Positions 37,425-46,381 of a stretch of 64,000 nucleotides of DNA are shown here, in pieces. Where the stretch lies: contig NZRP01000048.1 in NCBI GenBank assembly GCA_002693775.1, positions 28,109 through 92,108 of the forward strand, read 5' to 3'. This DNA is from Crocinitomicaceae bacterium (GTDB taxonomy: Bacteria; Bacteroidota; Bacteroidia; Flavobacteriales_D; Sanyastnellaceae). How positions within the stretch are numbered: position 1 is the stretch's first letter; each line of letters begins with the position of its first letter. The notes below the pieces were generated by a model. That model did not search any database and was not told where the DNA came from. It saw only the letters and a list, made by a program, of their open reading frames with translations. Position numbers and translations under genes: made by a program.

Positions 37425-39329
37425 TTACTTCTTTCTTTTAGACTTAATTTCTTTAGTCTTTCTTGCTTGTTCCTTCTGCATTTCCTCAAGCCTTTGTTGG
37501 AATGAAGATTTCTTTTTAGGTTTTGCAGAGTAAGCTTCGATTTCAGCTTTAAGACTTTCCTCATTAATGAAGTATTTCTTGATAACAAGCATCTGAGCAA
37601 TTGATACAATATTTGCTGCGAAGTAGTAAAGGCATAATCCTGATGCAAAACCATTAAAGAATATCAGCATAGTAAATGGTATGATATTCTGAATAACCTT
37701 CATGTTGGGCATTCCTGGTTGTTTTGGTTGAGGAGGTTGACCTGCAGAAGTCATTTTCATATACACAAAGATTGAAATAGCCATAAGCACTGTAAATCCA
37801 CTTATATGATCACCGTAAAATGGAATGTTCAATGGTAGATCAATAACACTGTCATAAGCTGCTAAATCGTCTGCCCACAAAAAGCTTTCTCCTCTAAGAT
37901 CAATGTTTGCAGGGAAAAACCTGAACATTGCATATAGAATAGGCATTTGTAGTAGGGCAGGTAGACATCCAGCCATAGGATTTACACCAGTTTTACGATA
38001 TAACTCCATTGTTGCTTGTTGACGAGCTGTAGCGTCATCCTTATGCTTTTCATTGATCGCTTCGACATCAGGTCGAATAACCTTCATCTTGGCTTGACTC
38101 AAGAAATTCTTCCATGTAATTGGAAAGAGGAACATTTTAATTATTAACGTGATAATTAAAATGATTAGTCCCGCACTATCAATTCTTCCGTATAAGAAAT
38201 CGTAAATAGGTAGAATGGCATTTCTATTCACCCATCCAAAAACCCCCCAGCCATAATCAATGATTCTGCCTACTTCTCCTAATTCAGTATTATTGAGTTC
38301 ATCTAGTTTATTGGGGCCAAAGTAAAAGCCAAGCTTTTGTTCCATCCTGTTTCCACTTACATCTGCATCCATTGGAAGATTTGCGTGGAAATAAAGAGTA
38401 TTAACTGTATCTCCTTCTAGTAGAATGTTTTCAAGTTTAGATCCAATTTCAAAACCCTCTTCTTTAGATACTAGTGCAGAAAAGAAATCTTGTTTGAAAG
38501 CCATCCATTCTAACTCGGTTTCTAGAGTTTCTTCATCATTTCTTCCCTCACTTAAGTAGTTTCTTCCTTTTCCTTCTTCTCTGTAAAAAATACCAGTATG
38601 CTGTCTTTCCCATGATAATCCTTTTTCATTTCTTAATCCAGCAGCAGACCAATCAAGATATTGTCTTTCCTCAACTATTCCTTGTAGACCTATAAACGCA
38701 ACAGCTGTTTGGACTTGATACCCGTCTATGGTATGTGTTATTTCTAACATACCACCGTTAGATGCTTTTGCGGTATATGTTAGACTATTAGATGTTGAAC
38801 TAGTTAACTCAAAGTATAAATCACTTGAGTTTAAGCGCCCAATTCCTTTAATGTCAAATAGTATATTGATAGAGCTTTTTTGAGGATCGAATAGTTGAAT
38901 TAGCTCTCCTTTAGCAGGGGCATAGTTTCTAACGTGATTTTCATTGTCTGTAGTAGATTTAAGTGTTGCCCTTACTGGCATAGCACCCTTACTACTTAAC
39001 TCTAGAGTTAATTTGTCTGACTTTAGTTCAGTAACTAAAGGTTTTCCAATTGTTGCTTCAGCAAATTGCCCAAATTCATCTCTAAGCTTTAGCATCTCTA
39101 TTGAAAGAATGCTATCACTTACTATTTTATTTATGTCTGCTGATATTTGAGAGGTTCCACTTATTTGAGCCTGATCTAATTCATCAGCTTGTTGAGAAGA
39201 TTCTAAATCTGCCTGTTCGATAGCCTCTTGTTCACCTCTCAACTCTTCTTCAGTTGGAGCTGTTAAATAGCTGTAACCTAATACTAGCGCAAGCATTAGA
39301 AAAAATCCAATTATTGTATTCTTATCCAT
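37425..39329 (-). CDS. yidC: Membrane protein insertase YidC
   Basis: 634 residues, usual for the long Bacteroidota form. N-terminal membrane segment (TIIGFFLMLALVLGYSYL), a large periplasmic beta-sandwich domain (about 80-350), then the insertase core with hydrophobic segments and the AGCLPALLQMPILYAMFRFF, SFLWADDLAAYD and MTSAGQPPQPKQPGMPNMKVIQ regions. The tail is very basic (KPKKKSSFQQRLEEMQ...IKSKRKK), as in YidC proteins that bind ribosomes. It inserts and folds inner-membrane proteins. It lies 12 bases after the kdsC-like gene. Confidence 0.95.
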   Translation of the reverse strand: MDKNTIIGFFLMLALVLGYSYLTAPTEEELRGEQEAIEQADLESSQQADELDQAQISGTSQISADINKIVSDSILSIEMLKLRDEFGQFAEATIGKPLVTELKSDKLTLELSSKGAMPVRATLKSTTDNENHVRNYAPAKGELIQLFDPQKSSINILFDIKGIGRLNSSDLYFELTSSTSNSLTYTAKASNGGMLEITHTIDGYQVQTAVAFIGLQGIVEERQYLDWSAAGLRNEKGLSWERQHTGIFYREEGKGRNYLSEGRNDEETLETELEWMAFKQDFFSALVSKEEGFEIGSKLENILLEGDTVNTLYFHANLPMDADVSGNRMEQKLGFYFGPNKLDELNNTELGEVGRIIDYGWGVFGWVNRNAILPIYDFLYGRIDSAGLIILIITLIIKMFLFPITWKNFLSQAKMKVIRPDVEAINEKHKDDATARQQATMELYRKTGVNPMAGCLPALLQMPILYAMFRFFPANIDLRGESFLWADDLAAYDSVIDLPLNIPFYGDHISGFTVLMAISIFVYMKMTSAGQPPQPKQPGMPNMKVIQNIIPFTMLIFFNGFASGLCLYYFAANIVSIAQMLVIKKYFINEESLKAEIEAYSAKPKKKSSFQQRLEEMQKEQARKTKEIKSKRKK

Positions 39330-39341
39330 GGATCTGCGAAG

Positions 39342-39860
39342 TTACCACTTGTATGAGTTTTCTGAAGACCAAATCTCTTTTAGTCTCATCACTTGTTCTA
39401 AAATATCTCTTACACACCCTCTGCCGCCGTTTAGTGGACTGACGTAGTGTGCAATTTCTAAAATGTCTGTTGCTGCATCATTAGGACAAACCGCAAGTCC
39501 CACCTCCTTCATAGCAGGGTAGTCAGGAATATCATCTCCCATGTAAAGAACTTTGTCTAATGAAACATCTAATCTTTCACATAAATCTTTAAGAGATTGA
39601 AGCTTATTGTGGCATCCCATGTGCACTTCTTCAACTCCTAAAAGCTTCATCCTAGATCTAACAGCTTCTTCTTTTCCACCTGTAAGTATAGCTATTTTCA
39701 TGCCCTGCTTTACAGCCCATTGGACTGCAAATCCATCACGAGTATTAGCTTGTCTAACATTGGAGCCATCTTCCATAAGTAGCACAATGCCGTCAGTAAA
39801 GACACCGTCGTAGTCAAATACAAACAGCTTTATTTCCTCTAGTTTAATCTTGTAATTCAT
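39342..39860 (-). CDS. HAD-family phosphatase, KDO-8-phosphate phosphatase type (KdsC-like)
   Basis: About 172 residues, C0-type HAD hydrolase. Motif I is FDYDGVFTDG (Tyr between the two aspartates), the thymine-like switch loop ILTGGKEEAVRSRM is motif II, and MGDDIPDYPAMKEVGLAVCPNDA is motif IV. This matches KdsC, which removes phosphate from KDO-8-phosphate for lipopolysaccharide. Related YrbI-like domains act on other nonulosonate phosphates. ATG 39860 is preferred over the upstream TTG; the gene then overlaps the DUF2520 gene by 17 bases. Confidence 0.82.
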   Translation of the reverse strand: MNYKIKLEEIKLFVFDYDGVFTDGIVLLMEDGSNVRQANTRDGFAVQWAVKQGMKIAILTGGKEEAVRSRMKLLGVEEVHMGCHNKLQSLKDLCERLDVSLDKVLYMGDDIPDYPAMKEVGLAVCPNDAATDILEIAHYVSPLNGGRGCVRDILEQVMRLKEIWSSENSYKW

Positions 39861-40620
39861 GGTGTTCAGCAATGTGTTTGCTCAGGAATTTGTAAAATTC
39901 TATGGTTTCCTCTGAGTGAAGAAGTGAGATATGCTTTTTTTGGCTTCCTAAATCACCTCTATGAGCTACGCCTGTTTGGCGTGAAGCAGAATCACCATTG
40001 ACACCTCCCTTAGCTAATCCCTCAGCAAGTGATTTCATTAATCCTGTGTCAAGGTTAGCATTTTTCAAAATTTCTTGAGACAAAGTCAAACAATGGTTAG
40101 CAAAGTTGTCGGTAAAAACTGCAGCAAGGTGGATTACTGCTTTGGTTTCAGAGTCAGCAGTGAAGGCTTCAGCTCCCATTTTTTGAGCAAGTTCAAATAA
40201 AAAGTCAGCAAATTCCTGATTACTTGCTTCTATTCCCATAGGTACGTCTTGAAATCCCTCGTTTATACTTTTTTCATTTATGCTTTTGATAGGCCAAACC
40301 ACTCCTTTAACCTCACTCGATAATTTCTTAGCTTCAGTTACTCCTGATGTATGGAACTGGCATACTCCAGCTGGTATCTGGTAGCTTACAGAACTAATAG
40401 CGTCATCGCTAACAAGTACAGCAAAGGCGTCAACTTCAGAGCTCAGGGATTCGATAGTTTCAACATATTTAGCACCTAAATTTTCAGCAAGTTGTCTTCC
40501 TTTCTTAGCATTCCTACCAGCAACCTCAACAATGCACGCTCCACTTTCTAATAGCGCACGCCCCATAGAATTGGCCATATTGCCAGTCCCAATGATACTT
40601 ATTTTGCTGGTTATGCTCAT
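39844..40620 (-). CDS. Rossmann-fold protein with DUF2520 domain
   Basis: 258 residues. N-terminal NADP-type dinucleotide site ISIIGTGNMANSMGRAL with VAGRNAKKG after beta-2, as in F420/ketopantoate-type reductases; the C-terminal half is helical with VIHLAAVFTDNFANHCLTL, the DUF2520 signature. The reaction is unknown. It overlaps ccmF by 4 bases and the kdsC-like gene by 17, so it is part of the long minus-strand run, but nothing ties it to cytochrome c maturation apart from position. Confidence 0.82.
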   Translation of the reverse strand: MSITSKISIIGTGNMANSMGRALLESGACIVEVAGRNAKKGRQLAENLGAKYVETIESLSSEVDAFAVLVSDDAISSVSYQIPAGVCQFHTSGVTEAKKLSSEVKGVVWPIKSINEKSINEGFQDVPMGIEASNQEFADFLFELAQKMGAEAFTADSETKAVIHLAAVFTDNFANHCLTLSQEILKNANLDTGLMKSLAEGLAKGGVNGDSASRQTGVAHRGDLGSQKKHISLLHSEETIEFYKFLSKHIAEHHELQD

Positions 40621-43448
40621 TTAATTCGTTGTCTTACAGCCATAAAGCATCCTAAAGCCATTAGGATGCATCCAAGCCAAAGTACATTGATTAACGGGAA
40701 GACAATAGCTTGCATTACTATAAAGTCGCTTCTAACGCTTTCATGCTCCCAAATAGTCAGCGTTACCTCCTCAGTAGCTGGGTCAAATGAGTCAATTCTC
40801 ATCTTCATTCCAAACTCTTCTAGAGCTAACAAATCAGGAACTACAAAGTCGTCTCTTACAATGTACAATGGAGTTGCTATTCCTCGAGTGTCTTTCCCGC
40901 CAATTGAAAAGCAAGCCATTAGAGCAAGATCCTTTTCTAAGAGCCCCAACAAAGGTCTGTCTTCATCTCTCACAAGAGAAAGACTATCCAGCTTGAGAAC
41001 AGTAGAGCTTACATACATAGAATCTCCAACTGAAAATGTCGCTTGCTGACCACCTACAAATCCCTCTTCATCAGTCTCAGGGGGAGTTATCCTTGCCCAT
41101 TTAATATGAGTGTATAGATCTGAAGTCAGGCTGTGTTTAGTGTCGGGCTCAGGAGAATTCCCCATTTGTTCATTCAACTGAATTCTAGGGCTAAGTGTAA
41201 ATAGTGAATCCCCAGGTATTCCATTTTTCCAAGGCTGTGCTCTTGAAGCTTGATTTTTTGTTGGGAATGGGAGAGGAGTCCAATATTTTTCCGCATCATC
41301 AAGAAAGTAATATGATGCTGTGTGATTTTCTTTTGCTTGATAAACCAAATCCTTAAAAACCACTATATCTCCTTCTGTATATTTATAGCTTCTTCTGTCA
41401 AAGTAGACCATGTCAAAGAACACATGGATGCCTAATGTGCGCCTATCAGTATATGTCACAAAGTAGTCGCCCATTAAAAGAGTGTCTCCTTGCATAAGCA
41501 ACAAATCCTCGTTGTTTTTAAACTCGCTATTCAAAGAAGAAATGTCGCCGATTTGATTGCTTGAAATAAACTGTTTTTCAGCAGTTGATATAACTGCTCC
41601 AAAAATTGTAAGTGCAAATCCAATATGGGCAAGCGGCGATCCCCATTTGTCCAGCTTACCTCTAAGTAAAGACCAAATAAAGTCAGCATTTGAGAGTACA
41701 GCAAAGCTTGTAGCAAATAGTAAAGCTACTCGTGGGTACTCATGAGTTTTAAAAGTAAAACTCATCATTAAAAGAAATGTTATTGCGATTGAGCCTATTA
41801 TTGCTCTAGCAAGCTTTGGAAATACTTCAGATGGTGATGATTTTTTGTATTTCATCCATTGAGCTAATCCTATGACTATGAAGATAAGCGTTGCTAATGG
41901 AACCTGAATTAAGTGATACGCTTTGTCGAGGTTGCTTGATGGGGTGAAATTATGTGCGGCCAAACCTTCAAAAAAATAAACTCCGTTTTGAAGCACATCT
42001 TCTAGCATCATAATCAGTGCAAAACTGTTTTCTTTAGTAGCTTCTAATGCTCTTCTGGCAATTTCAGTTTCATTTCCCAGAAATGTAAAAAAACCACTAA
42101 ATGGCTCAAGGAATTTATTAAATACTGGAAGACTAGTTTGAAGAGTAATATGTATTGCTGATATGATTAGTAACAGTGATCCAACAAACATCCAAAACTC
42201 TCTGCTCATTATAGAGTCCTCTTGTTCTGGATTCTTAAAGTCCTTTAAGCTTGCGATTGTTGCTGTGCATATTTGGACTAATAAAAACATCAAACAAGAA
42301 ATAGCGTACTCTCCCCAAAACATAGGAATTAGAGCTATGATATTTGTTGCAATGATGTATAGCCTTCTCTTAAGTCCCTCAATTAACATTACGTGGGATA
42401 GAGCTGTAAAACTCATTAAGTACGCTAGTAATTGTGGAAGAATTCCACTGTCTACAAAGCTGTGTACTGATGTGTCTCCTAATATTCCACTTTTAGTCAA
42501 GAATGTTGAGTACAGAACTAACAGGAAGGAAAGAATTGTAAACCAAAAAGTTGATAATATCGCAGTTGGCTTCTTTTTGTTTTTGTTAATCAGCATTAGA
42601 TGAGCACCAGCTACAAGAACTAGCCAAGGAACAAGAGATGAATTTTCAACTGGATCCCAAGCCCAAAAGCCTCCAAAGCTCAACGCTTCATAAGCCCAAG
42701 CTCCGCCCATTAAAATGCCAGTTCCAAGTATTCCTATGCTAAAGTATGCCCAAGGCAGTGCAGGGGTAATCCAGCCCTTCATGTCTCTTTTCCATAAACC
42801 CGCTATGGCATATGCAAAGGGAATTGAAGTAGAAGCAAACCCGAGAAAAAGAGTTGGAGGATGAATGGTCATCCAGTAGTTCTGCAAGAGAGGATTCAGC
42901 CCTTTTCCATCAGTAAAGTGTGCAAGGCTTAAATAGTCGGCAGAATTAGTCCAAGGCATCCCAAAATTCTCTGGCGCTTCTCTTATCAATAAAAATGGGT
43001 CAAGGCCTAATTGGAAATCACCAAAGTAGATACCTAAAAGCATCATGCTTAAAAAAGCCTCTATTGTTGCAAGGATGGTCATCACCTTGCTTTCCCAAAT
43101 GTTTCGCTTCCAAATAATAATAAGGGCAAGGATGTTATGCCAAAACATCCATAATAAAAACCCACCTTCCTGACCACCCCAGAATGCGCTAAAAATGAAG
43201 CGCATGGGCATTTCATTATTCAGGTGTTTCCAGATATATTGGAATTCATACCTATGGCAAGCAAATAGTGTGAATAGAAGTGCGATGACACTGAATAAAG
43301 CAATCGAGTGAGTTATAAAAGATGCTCTTCCCAGCTTTTTCCACCCCGCTAAGTATGAAATGCCAGCTACAATTGCAGAAGTAAAAGCTAGTGCAATTAG
43401 TGTTCTACCAGTAATGGCAGCAATTATCCACTCACCTTCAAAGATCAT
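40617..43448 (-). CDS. ccmF: Cytochrome c heme lyase subunit CcmF
   Basis: 943-residue polytopic membrane protein. The N-terminal CcmF region has SAFWGGQEGGFLLWMFWHN and the WWD-type motif GGFWAWDPVENSSLVPWLV, which binds heme; TIHPPTLFLGFAS is the conserved histidine segment. The C-terminal portion (about 600-915) contains a periplasmic domain and a last membrane helix. With CcmE it transfers heme to apocytochrome c. It overlaps ccmE upstream by 4 bases and the DUF2520 gene downstream by 4. CcmH, the usual thiol-redox partner, is not seen here. Confidence 0.93.
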   Translation of the reverse strand: MIFEGEWIIAAITGRTLIALAFTSAIVAGISYLAGWKKLGRASFITHSIALFSVIALLFTLFACHRYEFQYIWKHLNNEMPMRFIFSAFWGGQEGGFLLWMFWHNILALIIIWKRNIWESKVMTILATIEAFLSMMLLGIYFGDFQLGLDPFLLIREAPENFGMPWTNSADYLSLAHFTDGKGLNPLLQNYWMTIHPPTLFLGFASTSIPFAYAIAGLWKRDMKGWITPALPWAYFSIGILGTGILMGGAWAYEALSFGGFWAWDPVENSSLVPWLVLVAGAHLMLINKNKKKPTAILSTFWFTILSFLLVLYSTFLTKSGILGDTSVHSFVDSGILPQLLAYLMSFTALSHVMLIEGLKRRLYIIATNIIALIPMFWGEYAISCLMFLLVQICTATIASLKDFKNPEQEDSIMSREFWMFVGSLLLIISAIHITLQTSLPVFNKFLEPFSGFFTFLGNETEIARRALEATKENSFALIMMLEDVLQNGVYFFEGLAAHNFTPSSNLDKAYHLIQVPLATLIFIVIGLAQWMKYKKSSPSEVFPKLARAIIGSIAITFLLMMSFTFKTHEYPRVALLFATSFAVLSNADFIWSLLRGKLDKWGSPLAHIGFALTIFGAVISTAEKQFISSNQIGDISSLNSEFKNNEDLLLMQGDTLLMGDYFVTYTDRRTLGIHVFFDMVYFDRRSYKYTEGDIVVFKDLVYQAKENHTASYYFLDDAEKYWTPLPFPTKNQASRAQPWKNGIPGDSLFTLSPRIQLNEQMGNSPEPDTKHSLTSDLYTHIKWARITPPETDEEGFVGGQQATFSVGDSMYVSSTVLKLDSLSLVRDEDRPLLGLLEKDLALMACFSIGGKDTRGIATPLYIVRDDFVVPDLLALEEFGMKMRIDSFDPATEEVTLTIWEHESVRSDFIVMQAIVFPLINVLWLGCILMALGCFMAVRQRIK

Positions 43449-43873
43449 TCACTTTCAATGTTTAAATGATTTTGCTCATTGTACTTCGACGGACACTTCA
43501 GCTGAATAGAGTATGCGTGAAATTCATTATTTATTACTTCAGCGCTACTAATCATAACAGTTTCACTTTGCCTTAAGCCCTGAGGCTCAGTTCCATGGAA
43601 GAAAACTTGACTAGTATCACCAGAAGAGTCAACTAAATAAAAGATAGTAATGCCAGCGTCAACAAGAGGATCGTATTTTACCTGATGCTCTGAGTCGAAT
43701 GTCCCGCTTAAAGCGATTTCTTTGCCAGGATTTTCATATGCGTACCTAAAATCAACACTTCTATTTGCGTTTAGGATGTCGACGCTAAAATCATTGTTGC
43801 TAAGTCCAGATGCTATAAGTAATGTGGTGACTACAGCAACAATAACAAGAACTATTATATGATTTTGTTTCAT
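43445..43873 (-). CDS. ccmE: Cytochrome c maturation heme chaperone CcmE, CxxxY type
   Basis: 142 residues: one N-terminal membrane anchor (HIIVLVIVAVVTTLLIASG) and an OB-fold periplasmic domain with SGTFDSEHQVKYDP and IFYLVDSSGDTSQVFFHGTEPQGL. The heme-attachment site, HxxxY in enterobacterial CcmE, reads C127-P-S-K-Y131, that is CxxxY, as described for some archaea and Desulfovibrio. It carries heme from CcmC to CcmF. Stop and start overlap ccmF by 4 bases. Confidence 0.92.
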   Translation of the reverse strand: MKQNHIIVLVIVAVVTTLLIASGLSNNDFSVDILNANRSVDFRYAYENPGKEIALSGTFDSEHQVKYDPLVDAGITIFYLVDSSGDTSQVFFHGTEPQGLRQSETVMISSAEVINNEFHAYSIQLKCPSKYNEQNHLNIESE

Positions 43874-43876
43874 GGT

Positions 43877-44038
43877 TTAATCTAGATTGTCAATCTTTTC
43901 TTCAAGATTTTTGATTTTTCTATCCATATAGAAAAGCCAAACACCAATGCCAACAATGATAATTGCTGTAACCCCAAGTACAACTGGGGCCTTTCCTGCA
44001 GCGAATAGCGTTTCTTCAAAGTTCAAAAGTAATTTCAT
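43877..44038 (-). CDS. CcmD-like small membrane protein
   Basis: 53 codons: MKLLLNFEETLFAAGKAPVV, a hydrophobic helix (VLGVTAIIIVGIGVWLFYM) and a charged C-terminus (DRKIKNLEEKIDNLD). Size, single helix and position between ccmC and ccmE fit CcmD, the small protein that helps release holo-CcmE from CcmABC. Similarity in this family is weak, so context is most of the evidence. The ATG is directly adjacent to the ccmC stop. Confidence 0.8.
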   Translation of the reverse strand: MKLLLNFEETLFAAGKAPVVLGVTAIIIVGIGVWLFYMDRKIKNLEEKIDNLD

Positions 44039-45109
44039 TTAATGTTCTAGTTTTCGTTGAACCTTTTCTTTAATGATTTCATATCTCAAAGTGATGCGAT
44101 ACATCCATAGCCCAATTATAATCCATCCTATAACAGATGGATAAAAAACTGTTCTTAATGAGTTTGTTAAATCATATTTACTGAATGCTGGGTTCCCACT
44201 TTTTCCTGGGTGAAGACTTTCAGTAAATCGTGGCATAATCATCAGAAGTATGAATAATATGATAAATGCAAAAATTGTATATACTGCTGCTATTCTTGGT
44301 GTAGATGATTCGTTATCTGATGATTTTCTTAAAATTATATAACCTAAATAAACAAATACAGTTACAAGCGCTCCATTTAATTGTGGATCTTCCCATACCC
44401 ACCATGAGAGCCATGCCCCTCTGGCCCATAGACTACCAGTAATAAGACCCAAAAAGCCAAATAAGAGTCCAACTTTTGTTGCTGATTTTGCAATTAAATC
44501 TTGCCTTGTGTCAATTTTATTTAAATTCAAAACTTTTATTGAAGCAACAAACGCAATCGCCATAAGAACAAACATTGTAAACCACATTGGAACATGTAAT
44601 GGCAGATTTCTTATAGATTCAATAATCCTTGGGAGAAATGGAAAGTGAAAATTCTCAGTTTTAGCGTGTATTGATTTTGGGTCAAGGTCTTCTGTCGCTA
44701 TACCAGTATTAGTTGATACTCCCTTATGTTTAGGCAATTTTATAAACTCTGGGTTCATGACAAGCCATCCATTGTCTATTGAGTTAACACGGACAATCCA
44801 TGAGTTAGAATTGGCAGTGTCTGGTAAGGTGACTTTTAGCTTAATATTATTATTGTCTATAACATTTACATCAAAGCATTCTTGAGTAATCACTGAGTCT
44901 GATGAAACAAGAAAAGCTCTTATACTATTTGGACTCTTATTGAAGTTTGTAGCAAACCCATTTATTTCTAACTCAGTATGAGTATCATGATTTTCAATTT
45001 TAGAAATAGAATTTAAACCAGGGCCTAATGGCACCATGCAAACCATTGCAAAAACATAAACAATCAAAGCAATTCCAAGAAACTTTATTATGTATTTAAG
45101 TGCTGTCAT
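44039..45109 (-). CDS. ccmC: Heme exporter/ligase CcmC with an enlarged periplasmic region
   Basis: About 356 residues from ATG 45109 (MTALKYIIKFLG); the frame continues to 45184 but would overlap ccmB. The WWD-type heme-binding region is GAWLSWWVWEDPQLNGALV, flanked by conserved segments LPLHVPMWFTMFVLMAIAF and SLHPGKSGNPAFSKYDL. CcmC presents heme to CcmE. Typical CcmC has about 220-250 residues; this one has about 130 extra residues between the first helix and the second, a hydrophilic beta-rich stretch (e.g. ELEINGFATNFN, IKLKVTLPDTANSNSWIVRV), most likely a periplasmic Ig-like domain. Confidence 0.88.
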   Translation of the reverse strand: MTALKYIIKFLGIALIVYVFAMVCMVPLGPGLNSISKIENHDTHTELEINGFATNFNKSPNSIRAFLVSSDSVITQECFDVNVIDNNNIKLKVTLPDTANSNSWIVRVNSIDNGWLVMNPEFIKLPKHKGVSTNTGIATEDLDPKSIHAKTENFHFPFLPRIIESIRNLPLHVPMWFTMFVLMAIAFVASIKVLNLNKIDTRQDLIAKSATKVGLLFGFLGLITGSLWARGAWLSWWVWEDPQLNGALVTVFVYLGYIILRKSSDNESSTPRIAAVYTIFAFIILFILLMIMPRFTESLHPGKSGNPAFSKYDLTNSLRTVFYPSVIGWIIIGLWMYRITLRYEIIKEKVQRKLEH

Positions 45110-45119
45110 TATTGCTTTT

Positions 45120-45782
45120 TTATGATCTCCAAAGGTATGGGAATAGGATGTAGCCAAATATGCTAATTGAGACTGATAATCCACCTAAATAATATAGGTT
45201 ATGTATGCTGCTGCTTAGCATTCGGCCACTTACCATATCTGTTCCAAATTCAGTGCTAATTAAAACTATTGGGATGGTAAGTGGAAGGCCTAAAACTGCT
45301 GTTAGACCGTAACCTGCTCCAGCTCTTGCTGAAAGAGCTGAGATGAGAGTTAGGGCTGCTGAAAGTCCAACTGATGTAAGCACCATGCCTAGTAAAAATC
45401 CCGCTATGTTTTCATTACTCATTTCTGCCAACCCCATAAAGAATCCTAGTGCTAAAAGTAGTAGGCAACTAAGTGAAGACATTATAAATGATTGATGCAA
45501 GGTTCTGGCAACAATCATAACCTTAGGAGGTACGGTCCAGTGCATGTATGATCTAACAGATGACATGTCTTCAGGAAGGACTCTTGCGGCAGAATTAAAC
45601 GCTGTAAATATTAATACAATTAAGGCGATTGCGTTCCATGTGTTTGGATCTGGTCTTCCTTGCAAAACCTGGAATGCTGTGTAGGTTGAAGCGAGAGCAA
45701 AAACAACAAGACTCATGATGTTGTGATTGCTTCTTAAATCCATCTTTATGTGATGGCGTACCATGTATAAAACCTTCCTCAT
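45120..45782 (-). CDS. ccmB: Heme exporter membrane subunit CcmB
   Basis: 220 residues, polytopic. It begins with a short cytoplasmic basic segment, then ALASTYTAFQVLQG, ALIVLIFTAFNSAARVLPED and further helices; the pattern GLSAALTLISALSARAGAGYGLTAVLGLPLTIPIVL is the CcmB signature. With CcmA (ATPase) it forms the ABC part of the heme-delivery complex. CcmA is not next to it and must be elsewhere. It overlaps the upstream exonuclease gene by 4 bases. Confidence 0.9.
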   Translation of the reverse strand: MRKVLYMVRHHIKMDLRSNHNIMSLVVFALASTYTAFQVLQGRPDPNTWNAIALIVLIFTAFNSAARVLPEDMSSVRSYMHWTVPPKVMIVARTLHQSFIMSSLSCLLLLALGFFMGLAEMSNENIAGFLLGMVLTSVGLSAALTLISALSARAGAGYGLTAVLGLPLTIPIVLISTEFGTDMVSGRMLSSSIHNLYYLGGLSVSISIFGYILFPYLWRS

Positions 45783-46330
45783 ACTATGCCAAGGGGTTTT
45801 GCAACTTTTACAAACAATTCAGCCATATTCCTTGCATCCTCAATTGCCCTGTGCTGAACTCCATCGAACTCTAGGCCTTCAAGCTTTAATGCATTTTTAA
45901 GACCTATCTGATTGCTTGAGCCTTTAAACTTACTGTAGTGCCTCTGCATACAAGCCCAATACTTTAACCAATCTAAATGTAATTCGTGCAGTTTTGCATC
46001 CTGGATGAACTGTCTTCTGTCAAAATCGCCCCAACTAAACAGTGCTGTCCTAGTGTTTTCTATATTCATCCACTTCTCAAACCTCTTAATGGCTTCATCA
46101 AAATGTGGAGCATCTTCTACGTCATCCTGAGTTATGGAAGTCAGCTTAGTGCAGAACTTGTCAATTTTAGGATGGAGTAGGGGTTTGATGAACATGCAGA
46201 ACTCATCAATAATTTCTAATTCTTCATTTACTTTCACCGCCCCGATCTCAATAATTTCAACCTGTCTTGGCTTAGGCGAGCGCCAGCAAGTGGCCTCTAA
46301 ATCGTAAATGATGAATTGTCTATCTGACAT
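45779..46330 (-). CDS. DEDDh 3'-5' exonuclease, ERI-1/KapD-like
   Basis: About 183 residues from ATG 46330 (MSDRQFIIYDLEATCW). Motif Exo I is YDLEATCW, Exo II includes FSWGDFDRRQF, and Exo III is HRAIEDARNMAEL. The YDLEATCW form and the trailing PKPRQVEIIEIGAV are typical of the ERI-1/KapD group, which act on RNA ends. A perfect TATCTTTG box lies 7 bases before ATG 46330, favouring this start over the upstream one at 46357. The gene heads the ccm run, overlapping ccmB by 4 bases. Confidence 0.85.
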   Translation of the reverse strand: MSDRQFIIYDLEATCWRSPKPRQVEIIEIGAVKVNEELEIIDEFCMFIKPLLHPKIDKFCTKLTSITQDDVEDAPHFDEAIKRFEKWMNIENTRTALFSWGDFDRRQFIQDAKLHELHLDWLKYWACMQRHYSKFKGSSNQIGLKNALKLEGLEFDGVQHRAIEDARNMAELFVKVAKPLGIV

Positions 46331-46337
46331 TAGGGTG

Positions 46338-46345
46338 CAAAGATA
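46338..46345 (-). promoter_or_regulatory. Bacteroidota-type -7 box before the exonuclease-ccm operon
   Basis: TATCTTTG on the minus strand (exact TAnnTTTG), 7 bases before ATG 46330; the transcription start would fall within a few bases of the start codon. The same octamer precedes the SRP RNA gene. Confidence 0.55.
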
Positions 46346-46381
46346 AGTTTTAAGCATCCGTTCACTAAATTTATAAGCATA

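Noticed and set aside
42163..42603. 146-codon plus-strand reading frame
   Set aside because: Antisense to the conserved membrane part of ccmF; the composition is that expected from the reverse of a membrane protein.
45110..45184. Longer N-terminus for CcmC overlapping ccmB by 65 bases
   Set aside because: The added residues are polar and unlike CcmC; ATG 45109 begins at the first membrane helix, 10 bases after the ccmB stop.
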